Part shown: positions 14,948 to 21,969 of the stretch, in pieces
How positions within the stretch are numbered: position 1 is the first letter of the stretch
Layout: each line of letters starts with the position of its first letter
From: CBDBCU01 sp965243185
Lineage (GTDB): Bacteria > Chloroflexota > Dehalococcoidia > Lucifugimonadales > UBA3495
Length of the DNA: 64,000 bases
Assembly: GCA_965243185.1 (NCBI GenBank)
Contig: OZ251531.1
Span: 558,001 to 622,000, forward strand
Reading direction: 5' to 3'
The notes under the pieces: generated by a model
Seen by the model: only the letters and a program-made list of their open reading frames with translations
Told to the model about the DNA's origin: nothing
Database searches by the model: none
Position numbers and translations under genes: made by a program

Positions 14948-17419
14948 ATGGCAACCATCAAAGAAAGTACGGGCCAAGCCACCGCCGAGACGCGCCGTCG
15001 GCTCCGGGATGCCTTGGCCGCCGCCGGCATCAGCGGCCAAATCAACAACCGTTCCACCGAGTTGACGGAGAACTCTCAGGTGGTGTTGCGCCGCCGCTAC
15101 CTGTCCAAAGACCGGGAGGGCAATGTCCTCGAAGACCCGGACGGGATGTTTCGGCGGGTGGCGTGCAACCTGTCCCAAGCCGACCGGAACTATGGCGTCC
15201 CGGAGCGGGAACGGCAGGCCACGGAGGAGGAGTTCTATGATGTGATGCGGAGTCTGGAGTTTATGCCCAACTCCCCGACGCTGATGAACGCCGGCCGGGA
15301 GTTGCAGCAGCTTTCGGCGTGCTTTGTGCTGCCGGTGGACGATTCCCTGGAATCCATCTTTGACCGGGTACGGCAGACCGCGCTGATTCACAAGAGCGGC
15401 GGCGGCACCGGCTTTTCCTTTTCCCGGCTGCGGCCGGAGGGGGATGTGGTCGGCACTACCGGGGGCGTGGCGTCCGGGCCGGTCAGCTTTATTAACGCCT
15501 TTGACGCCGCTACCGATGTGGTCAAGCAGGGCGGCACCCGCCGCGGTGCCAATATGGGCATCCTGAATGTGGAACACCCGGATATTCTGCGCTTTATCCA
15601 CGCCAAAGAGGACGGGGAACACCTGATTAACTTCAACATCTCCGTCGCCGTTACCGAGGATTTTATGCAGCGGGTGGAGCAGGGCCGGGATTATAATCTG
15701 GTGAACCCGCGCACCGGGGAAGTAGTCGGTCAACTGAACGCCAAAGCGGTTTTTGACCGCTTGGTGGAAATGGCGTGGAAAACCGGCGACCCGGGCATTG
15801 TCTTTCTGGACCGGATTAACCGGGACAATCCCAACCCGCAACTGGGCTGGATTGAGTCAACCAATCCCTGCGGTGAACAGCCCCTGCTGCCTTTTGAATC
15901 CTGCAACTTGGGTTCGCTGAATGTAGCCCGGATGGTGCGGCATACCGGGGAGGCGGTGGAAATGGACTGGAACCGGCTGGCCCGGGCGGTCCGCACCGGC
16001 GTCCATCTGCTGGACAATGTCATTGATATGAACAACTATCCCATCCCGGAAATTGCGGCGATGAGCAAAAAGACTCGCCGCATCGGAATGGGCATTATGG
16101 GCTTTTCGGACCTGCTGGTGCAGTTGGGTATCCGCTACGATTCCGAGGAAGCCCTGGAGTTGGGCGCGGAAGTGATGCGGCGGATTCAAGAGGAAACCTA
16201 CCGGGCGTCGGCGGAACTGGCGGAACGGCGCGGCGTCTTTCCGGCTTGGGAGGGCAGCATTTACAACCGGCCGGGGCAAGTGCAGCGGATGCGGAACTCG
16301 GCGCCGGTGACCATTGCGCCTACCGGCACCATCAGCATCATCTCCGGGGCCTCCAGCGGCATTGAGCCGCTCTTTGCCCTGTCCTATGTCCGCAATGTGA
16401 TGGACAATACCCGGCTGGTCGAGGGCAATCCCTACTTTGAGGCGGTGGCCCGCTACGAAGGCTTTTACTCCACCGAACTGATGGAGCAGTTGGCGCAAAA
16501 GGGCAGTCTGGCGTTGATTGACCCGGAGCTGCCGGTGCCGGATTGGGTTAAGGAGGTGTTCCGCACTTCCCACGACATTACCCCGGAGTGGCACGTGCGG
16601 ATGCAGGCCGCCTTTCAGCGGTACACCGACAACTCGGTGTCCAAGACCATCAACTTCCCGGCCGAAGCGACTATTGCCGATGTTGCCGCGGCCTACCGTC
16701 TGGCTTACGAAACCGACTGCAAGGGCATCACCGTTTATCGGGACGGCAGCAAGGAAGGGCAGGTGTTAAGCACCGGGGACACTGGCAACGGCGCGGTGAG
16801 CGATGTCCCGGCTGCCAATGGCTACGGAGCGGATGGCGATTATCTGGTCATCCCGGAGCGGCGGGTGCCGCGGGAACGGCCGCGGCAGATTCACGGCGTT
16901 ACCGAGCGGGTACGCACCGGCCACGGCAATATGTATATCACCGTCAACTTCGGCGAAACCGGCAATCCCTTTGAGCTGTTTGGGACTTTGGGCAAGGCCG
17001 GCGGCTGCGATTCGGCGCAGCTGGAAGCCATTTCCCGGCTGGTGTCCCTGGCGTTGCGCTCCGGCATCAGCGCGCGGGATGTGGTGACGCAGCTGCGGGG
17101 AATTACCTGCTGCCCGGCGTGGGACAACGGGACGCTGGTGCGCTCCGGCCCGGATGCGGTGGCGCTGGTTCTGGAAAATTACGCCGGGGACGCCGTCGAA
17201 ACCCTGAACCCGCCGGAAGTGGAGTCGGTGCAAATGCAGTTCGTCCCCCAGCCGGCGCAGCGGAACGGGAAGGGGGAGCTGGCGGCCGGGAACGGCGTCT
17301 TTCGGCAGACGGTCCCGGCGGTCAGCATTGCCCGCAAATGCCCGGACTGCAACACGCCGGTGATTTTCCAGGAGGGCTGCCTGATGTGCGTAGCCTGCGG
17401 CTGGAATAAGTGTGAGTAG
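14948..17419 (+). CDS. nrdJ: Adenosylcobalamin-dependent (class II) ribonucleoside-diphosphate reductase
   Basis: Reduces ribonucleotides to deoxyribonucleotides with a radical made from adenosylcobalamin, so no oxygen or iron subunit is needed. 823 residues from ATG 14948 (GAGG just upstream; GTG at 14939 is the alternative). Visible: FMPNSPTLMNAG, the redox cysteine in LQQLSACFVLP, SGGGTGFSFSRLRP, the active site NPCGEQPLLPFESCNLGS (Asn, Cys, Glu), and PTGTISIISGASSGIEPLFA. The C-terminal zinc-type motif CPDCNTPVIF...CVACGWNKC, usual in this family, supplies the regenerating thiols. No nrdB or nrdD gene is present in the window. A clear terminator follows. Confidence 0.95.
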   Translation: MATIKESTGQATAETRRRLRDALAAAGISGQINNRSTELTENSQVVLRRRYLSKDREGNVLEDPDGMFRRVACNLSQADRNYGVPERERQATEEEFYDVMRSLEFMPNSPTLMNAGRELQQLSACFVLPVDDSLESIFDRVRQTALIHKSGGGTGFSFSRLRPEGDVVGTTGGVASGPVSFINAFDAATDVVKQGGTRRGANMGILNVEHPDILRFIHAKEDGEHLINFNISVAVTEDFMQRVEQGRDYNLVNPRTGEVVGQLNAKAVFDRLVEMAWKTGDPGIVFLDRINRDNPNPQLGWIESTNPCGEQPLLPFESCNLGSLNVARMVRHTGEAVEMDWNRLARAVRTGVHLLDNVIDMNNYPIPEIAAMSKKTRRIGMGIMGFSDLLVQLGIRYDSEEALELGAEVMRRIQEETYRASAELAERRGVFPAWEGSIYNRPGQVQRMRNSAPVTIAPTGTISIISGASSGIEPLFALSYVRNVMDNTRLVEGNPYFEAVARYEGFYSTELMEQLAQKGSLALIDPELPVPDWVKEVFRTSHDITPEWHVRMQAAFQRYTDNSVSKTINFPAEATIADVAAAYRLAYETDCKGITVYRDGSKEGQVLSTGDTGNGAVSDVPAANGYGADGDYLVIPERRVPRERPRQIHGVTERVRTGHGNMYITVNFGETGNPFELFGTLGKAGGCDSAQLEAISRLVSLALRSGISARDVVTQLRGITCCPAWDNGTLVRSGPDAVALVLENYAGDAVETLNPPEVESVQMQFVPQPAQRNGKGELAAGNGVFRQTVPAVSIARKCPDCNTPVIFQEGCLMCVACGWNKCE

Positions 17420-17459
17420 GGGGGATAGTCCCCGGCTGGCCGGAAATGGCGGGTATCGA

Positions 17460-17495
17460 GAAAGCCCCTCGGTTAGCACCGGGGGCTTTCTTTGT
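17460..17495 (+). terminator. Terminator of the nrd operon
   Basis: Stem GAAAGCCCC (17460-17468) with GGGGCTTTC (17482-17490), followed by TTTGT. It lies 40 bp after the nrdJ stop. Confidence 0.8.
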
Positions 17496-17501
17496 AGGGC
17501 T

Positions 17502-17511
17502 GTGCTATAAT
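17502..17511 (+). promoter_or_regulatory. Extended -10 box, leaderless type
   Basis: GTGCTATAAT, that is an extended -10 (TGC plus TATAAT at 17506-17511), ends 9 nt before the ATG at 17521. The start of transcription would coincide with the start codon. Confidence 0.55.
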
Positions 17512-17520
17512 CCAGCGGCA

Positions 17521-17868
17521 ATGCAGGATAATGACCGGCGGGACGAAATAGTTGGCGCAATTCGGCAAAAGGTTGCCGGCGGCGTCTTTGAGTTTTCCGA
17601 CCACGCCACTTATCGGAGCATCCGGCGGGGTATTACGACGGAGGAGATTCGGCAGGCCATTGCCAGCGGCGAGATTATCGAGGACTATCCCGACGACTAC
17701 TATGGCCCCAGTTGCCTTATTCTTGGCTATACTCTGACCCAACGGCCGCTCCACATACATTGCACCTACGCCACCCGTCCGCTGGTCAAAATAATCACCT
17801 TGTACCAACCCGACCCGTCGGAGTGGATGGAAAATTACAAAATCAGGAGGCCGCTCAATGGCTTGTGA
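17521..17868 (+). CDS. DUF4258 protein, probable toxin of a type II pair
   Basis: 115 residues. Start placed at ATG 17521; the frame opens at 17446, but that part overlaps the nrdJ terminator. DUF4258 features: FEFSDHATYRSIRRGITTEEIRQAI near the N-terminus and a C-terminal sheet with HIHCTYATRPLVKIITLYQP. The family is related to RelE/BrnT-type RNases. It overlaps the downstream zinc-finger gene by 11 bp, a typical toxin-first order. The upstream TATAAT box suggests a leaderless mRNA. Confidence 0.8.
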   Translation: MQDNDRRDEIVGAIRQKVAGGVFEFSDHATYRSIRRGITTEEIRQAIASGEIIEDYPDDYYGPSCLILGYTLTQRPLHIHCTYATRPLVKIITLYQPDPSEWMENYKIRRPLNGL

Positions 17869-18091
17869 CCTCTGCGGCGCGCGAGTGTCGGACGCTATGG
17901 TAACTTACCCCTTGGAGCTGGATGGACGGTGGGTTTTGATTGAGCAGGTGCCGGCCCGGGTCTGTGTCCAGTGCGGCGAGCGTCTGTTCGCCCCGGATAC
18001 GGTGGATAAGTTGCAGCAAATCGCCCGGGGCGTTCAGAAACCGCAGCGCATCCAGGAGACTCCGGTGTTTGACTTTGCCAGCACTCCCTAG
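17858..18091 (+). CDS. YgiT-type zinc-finger protein, probable antitoxin
   Basis: 77 residues. Two CxxC pairs (CDLCG at the N-terminus and CVQCGERLF in the middle) form the YgiT/MqsA N-terminal zinc site, followed by APDTVDKLQQIARG. The longer MqsA proteins have a C-terminal HTH domain, which is missing here, as in the many stand-alone YgiT-type antitoxins. Overlaps the DUF4258 gene by 11 bp. Probably binds and neutralises that protein. Confidence 0.85.
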   Translation: MACDLCGARVSDAMVTYPLELDGRWVLIEQVPARVCVQCGERLFAPDTVDKLQQIARGVQKPQRIQETPVFDFASTP

Positions 18092-18172
18092 TCTTTGCGT
18101 TGGGCGGGCGGCGGCTCGCAAAGTTTCCCTATCCAAGTGTGGGCTAATCCTCCGGCGGCGGTTAATCGAGTC

Positions 18173-19162
18173 CTACTCCCAACGGGCAAAGCCCATGGCG
18201 CACCCGGTTCCGGCTGCCGACCGGTAGCACGGCACATAGTCCACTACTTGCATATCCAGGTGTTCCACGGCTCCGGCGACGGCAATCCAGTTGCGGATTT
18301 CCGAGTTGCCGGAGTTCAGCTTGTTGCGGGGCAAGGTTGCTAATGCGGCGGCATCTCGATTCTGCATCGCGTTCAGCACGGCGTTATCCAGCTCCTCGTC
18401 GATGACAAAGTGGCTGAGGCCGCCGGAGGCGATTACCGCGACCCGGGCGTCGCCCGGCCATTCCTGAACGGCGGCGCGCACGGCCTGCCCCAGTTCGTAG
18501 CAGCGCTGCGGCGTAACCTGATTGGGCGGGTAGTAGGTGTTGACCATTAGGGGCAGGGCGGGAATGGGCTGCTGCCGCAAAATGCGCTGGTACAGGTAGC
18601 CGAAGGCGTGGCCCATCCCCTGCCCGGCCGGCAGGCGGCGGGAATGCGCTACATCAAACTGGCGGTCAACCAGGTATTCAATCAGATGGCGGCCCAAATC
18701 GAAGGCTACCGGGTAGTCGATTTCCCGGTCGGCAAACCAACCCCAAGCGTTGGCTTTGCGGTGGGCCGGCGCGGTGTCAGGTATTTCAACCGGGATGCTG
18801 CGGATGGTGTCGCCCCAATAAACCAGCACGGCCGGCATATTGCTGTCATTGAACAGCTCCAACTGGTCATCGCCAATCATCACCACAATGTCCGGGGCGG
18901 CCTGCTCCAGAGTCTGCCCCAAGGCGGCGATACCCTGCTGGCAGGCGGCATAGCGGGTTTGGAACTTGTCGGCGGTCAATTCCTTGGCGATGATGGCGGC
19001 GGCGGCGGTGGACAGCAGTTCCTCGAAAGAGTAGGGCTTGCCATCCGAAGCCCACAGTTCCTGATGCCGTTTATCGCCCTCGCCATAAGCCCGCCACAAC
19101 TCCGGCGGAGTGCTCAACTGCGGGCTGTGGGACGAACCGATGCCCAATACAATATCAGCCAT
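18173..19162 (-). CDS. LigB-type class III extradiol dioxygenase family protein
   Basis: 329 residues. Start ATG 19162 has GGAGGG ten bases upstream; the frame extends 30 codons further without support. Family marks: GIGSSHSPQL near the N-terminus with the iron-ligand His, DIVVMIGDDQLELF, GHAFGYLYQRIL, ALPLMVNTYYPPNQ, and VAVIASGGLSHFVIDEELD with the active-site His. Such proteins open aromatic rings (protocatechuate 4,5-dioxygenase beta type) or act on related diols; the substrate is unknown. It has a distant paralog at 53004-54044. No alpha-subunit gene is next to it. Confidence 0.85.
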   Translation of the reverse strand: MADIVLGIGSSHSPQLSTPPELWRAYGEGDKRHQELWASDGKPYSFEELLSTAAAAIIAKELTADKFQTRYAACQQGIAALGQTLEQAAPDIVVMIGDDQLELFNDSNMPAVLVYWGDTIRSIPVEIPDTAPAHRKANAWGWFADREIDYPVAFDLGRHLIEYLVDRQFDVAHSRRLPAGQGMGHAFGYLYQRILRQQPIPALPLMVNTYYPPNQVTPQRCYELGQAVRAAVQEWPGDARVAVIASGGLSHFVIDEELDNAVLNAMQNRDAAALATLPRNKLNSGNSEIRNWIAVAGAVEHLDMQVVDYVPCYRSAAGTGCAMGFARWE

Positions 19163-19369
19163 AACTTTCCCTCCTGCGTTCCCGTCAGCCATCCCGACCG
19201 GGACGCTTAACTTGCGGCCGGTAATTTCCGTTATGGTAGCATAAATTGTCAATCAGCCCAGCTGGGGTGATTGAACCGCCCAATCTCTTTAGGATGATTT
19301 GCGGCCGGCGTACTGATGAACCGGCAAAGGGTGTATAATGCCCGCAACTACCAAGCAAGGGGCAGAGAA

Positions 19370-19648
19370 ATGGAGTTCCGCTATATCCTCACTGACTACA
19401 TCCAACAGGCTATGTCCCAAGCCGTTTTTGAGGACATCGGCGACGGCACCTTTGGCGGTACCATTCCCCCTTGCTGGGGCGTCTTGGCTTTCGGCGACAC
19501 TGTAGCCGAATGTCGGGAGGAGTTGCAGTCTGTCCTCGAGGATTGGATTTTGACCGGTTTGTGGTGGAAACATCCCTTGCCGGTAGTAGCGGGCATTGAC
19601 CTGAACCCGATTAAGGAGCCGGTCCGTGAACCGGTGGAATCCCTGTAG
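19370..19648 (+). CDS. hicB: HicB-like antitoxin
   Basis: 92 residues from ATG 19370, with AAGGGG ten bases upstream and a TATAAT box at 19333-19338. HicB fold: an N-terminal RNase-H-like strand (YILTDYIQQAMSQAVFEDI), then DGTFGGTIPPCWGVLAFGDTVAECREELQSVLEDWI, which is the usual HicB helix. The C-terminus (LPVVAGIDL) is short and has no added HTH domain. It overlaps the following hicA gene by 23 bp. It probably folds onto the HicA active site and represses its own promoter. Confidence 0.88.
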   Translation: MEFRYILTDYIQQAMSQAVFEDIGDGTFGGTIPPCWGVLAFGDTVAECREELQSVLEDWILTGLWWKHPLPVVAGIDLNPIKEPVREPVESL

Positions 19649-19859
19649 CCGGCAGGATTTTATCCGGCGGTTAAGCCGGCTGGGATTTGATGGCCCGCAT
19701 CAAGGCGGCCGCCATCAATATATGACCGTCGGGCTACGGCGTCTGATTCTCCCCTCCAACAGGGATTACTCAGTTCGCCAAGTGCGTATGCTGCTCCGCC
19801 AAGTAGAGGAAAGGCTCGGGCGCAGTCTAAATATCGAGGAATGGAATTCCCTTTCCTGA
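19626..19859 (+). CDS. hicA: HicA-like mRNA interferase toxin
   Basis: 77 residues from GTG 19626. The HicA double-stranded-RNA-binding-like fold is seen in SRQDFIRRLSRLGFDGPHQGGRHQYM, where His in GGRHQYM is the catalytic residue, followed by LRRLILPSNRDYSVRQVRMLLRQ. The gene overlaps hicB by 23 bp. Order hicB then hicA is the reverse of the E. coli locus but is common. Confidence 0.88.
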   Translation: MNRWNPCSRQDFIRRLSRLGFDGPHQGGRHQYMTVGLRRLILPSNRDYSVRQVRMLLRQVEERLGRSLNIEEWNSLS

Positions 19860-19921
19860 CGAACTAGCCAACCGGTATTAACTTGAACGAACAGCCACCG
19901 GCCAACTTGCCATCTCCCCCC

Positions 19922-20791
19922 ATGGCCGCCACCGTCCGCGCCCCCAGCGTTTGCGGGGAACTGGCGCAGGGGATGTTGGGGGATGATTATTTTCTGGTAA
20001 CTTGCCCGGTGGATTTTTTCGCCCGGGTGCGGGTGGAGCTTTACCAGGAACTTTCCGGGGTCGACGCCCCGCCCGACTGCGCCAAGACCGCCGCCGCCGT
20101 AGCCCATACCCTGGCTTATCTCGACCGCCCCGACCTCGGCGCGCGGGTCAGCGTCAGCAATCCCATCCCCCGCGGCAAGGGTATGGGCAGCAGCAGCGCC
20201 GACCTGGCCGCCGCCATTGCCGCTACCGGCTTGGCGTTAGGCGTTGCCTTGTCCCCGGCGGAAATCGGCCGCATCGCCCTGCAAGTGGAGCCTACCGATG
20301 GGGTGATGTTCCCCGGCATTGCCCTTTTTGACCATCGCAATGGTAATCTAATCGAGGAATTGGGCCGGCCGATGCCGCTGGAAATTATTGCTCTGGATTT
20401 CGGCGGGGCGGTGGATACGGTGGAGTTCAACCGGGTTGACCGCCGTCCCCAATGGCAGGCGATTCAAGCGCAGACCGCTGCGGCTCTGGACTTGGTGCGG
20501 GAAGGTTTGGCCCGGGGCGACGCCCGGCTGTTGGGGCAAGGCGCATCTCTTAGCGCCGCCGCCAGTCAGCAGGTATTGTTCAAGCCCCGGCTGCCGGATG
20601 TTGTCCGCTTTGCCGAAACGGTGAACGCAGTCGGGGTCAATGTAGCCCATAGCGGCGTGGTTATCGGGGTGCTGCTGGACGCTAGGGAACGGCGCGGCCG
20701 GTCAGTGTTCCGTCAAGCCCGGCAAGCCTTCCCGGAGGCCGCCGCCATTCACCATCTGCGGGTCATTGGCGGCGGAGTGCAGGCGGTTTAA
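19922..20791 (+). CDS. pduX: GHMP kinase, L-threonine kinase (PduX) type
   Basis: Probable L-threonine kinase, which makes the phosphothreonine used for the aminopropanol arm of cobalamin. 289 residues from ATG 19922 (TTG 19883 is an alternative; neither has a clear ribosome-binding site). The N-terminus APSVCGELAQG matches the PduX signature xPGTCGELVQG. The GHMP phosphate loop PIPRGKGMGSSSADLAAAI is intact, and the C-terminus carries VNAVGVNVAHSGVVIGVL and LRVIGGGVQ. Its presence suits the B12-dependent NrdJ 2.5 kb upstream. No other cobalamin genes are nearby, so a role in scavenging is possible. Confidence 0.8.
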   Translation: MAATVRAPSVCGELAQGMLGDDYFLVTCPVDFFARVRVELYQELSGVDAPPDCAKTAAAVAHTLAYLDRPDLGARVSVSNPIPRGKGMGSSSADLAAAIAATGLALGVALSPAEIGRIALQVEPTDGVMFPGIALFDHRNGNLIEELGRPMPLEIIALDFGGAVDTVEFNRVDRRPQWQAIQAQTAAALDLVREGLARGDARLLGQGASLSAAASQQVLFKPRLPDVVRFAETVNAVGVNVAHSGVVIGVLLDARERRGRSVFRQARQAFPEAAAIHHLRVIGGGVQAV

Positions 20792-20808
20792 TCGGCTTTC
20801 CATCCTCA

Positions 20809-21834
20809 GGGTCTTTTAATTGTTTCCGATACGGGGGGTAATCAGGGGAGACATTAAGGAAAAGGGAGGTAGCGGCTATGTCGAAAAGGTTGGTGCGGTC
20901 GTTGCGGGAAGTTCTAGCCAGGGTTCCGGATCCTCACCAACCCGGGGGCGGGATACTTTGGCTTTGGCGAGGGTCGCAGTTTGTATGCTATGGCCCAATG
21001 GGGGCGAGAGCACCCGGAGTTGGCCCAAGCCGAGGGCTTTACTCGGGAACAGCCCCCTTGCGTGGCGACTTTGCAATATGTTTTCCGGCGGCTGGATGTA
21101 GCCGCCTTTGCGGCCCCCTTAAGCCAATGGGCTTGGGCGGCCTTGCCGGCCGAGACAACGGCTTTAGCGGTAGATGGCAAGGCATTGCGGGGATTGCACG
21201 GGGACGAACTGCCCGGGGGCGGTTAGTAGCCGCCTATGCAGTGTATGCCGGCCAGGTGGTCAGGCAAAAGGGGGCCGGGCAGCCCAAATCTAGTGAACTG
21301 GGGGCGGGACGGGAATTTTGGCGGCAGTGGAGCTGCTGTTTCGGGAGCCGCCCTTTGGGGAAGCCTTCCCGGAGGCGTGGCAAGCCAGCCGCCACGGCGG
21401 GCGTAAAGAGCAGCGCTGGCTGCGGACTGCCACCGCCTTGACGGATTACCTGGATTGGCCGGGATTGCAGCAAATATGCTGCCTGTAGCGCGCCCGCACC
21501 GAGCGGGGAACGACGACGGTGGAGACGGCTTACGCCATCACCAGTTTATCCCCGGAGCAAGCGACCTTGGAGCGGCTGCTGGAAATTGTGGCGGGGGCAT
21601 TGGGGCATTGAGAACCGGCTGCATTGGGTGCGGGATGTAACTTTTGGCGAGGACCGCTGCCGGGTCGGAAGCGGGGCGGCGCCGCAAGTGTTGGCGGCTT
21701 TACGCAACCTGGTCAGCGGGCTGCTGCGCTTGGGCGGCCATTGCAACATAGCCGCCGCCTTGCAGTATTACGGCTGGCGGGCCGCGGCCGCTTTGCAACT
21801 CTTGGATTTCCCCCGCGCTGACAATTAAAAGCCC
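20809..21834 (+). mobile_element. Degraded ISAs1-family insertion sequence
   Basis: About 1.0 kb. The ends form an imperfect terminal inverted repeat: GGGTCTTTTAATTGT at the left (20809-20823) and ACAATTAAAAGCCC at the right (21821-21834), sharing CTTTTAATTGT. The transposase between them is broken into several frames, and the element is shorter than intact ISAs1 members. Confidence 0.75.
20878..21828 (+). pseudogene. ISAs1-type transposase, frameshifted
   Basis: Pieces of one transposase lie in different frames. The N-terminus is at 20878 (MSKRLVRSLREVLARVPDP) and continues in another frame from 20981 with YAMAQWGREHPELAQAEGF and TTALAVDGKALRG, typical of the DDE_Tnp_1-associated and ISAs1 families. 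A middle piece shows LVAAYAVYAGQVVRQK. The C-terminus at 21586-21828 has RGHWGIENRLHWVRDVTFGED, the family's end. Several frameshifts and a shortened middle mean it cannot encode an active enzyme. The last codons lie in the right terminal repeat, as in intact elements. Confidence 0.85.
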
Positions 21835-21969
21835 CCCGCCATCCCCTATTGCAATCCCCCAAAGCCCCGTGTTAAGGTTGAAACAGCATACCCAACCAAG
21901 GCCAGCGCCCCCGCTCGCTAATCCGGGGCCGTCTGGCCATCCCTACCCTTACCGGAGGCAGTAAAAACC

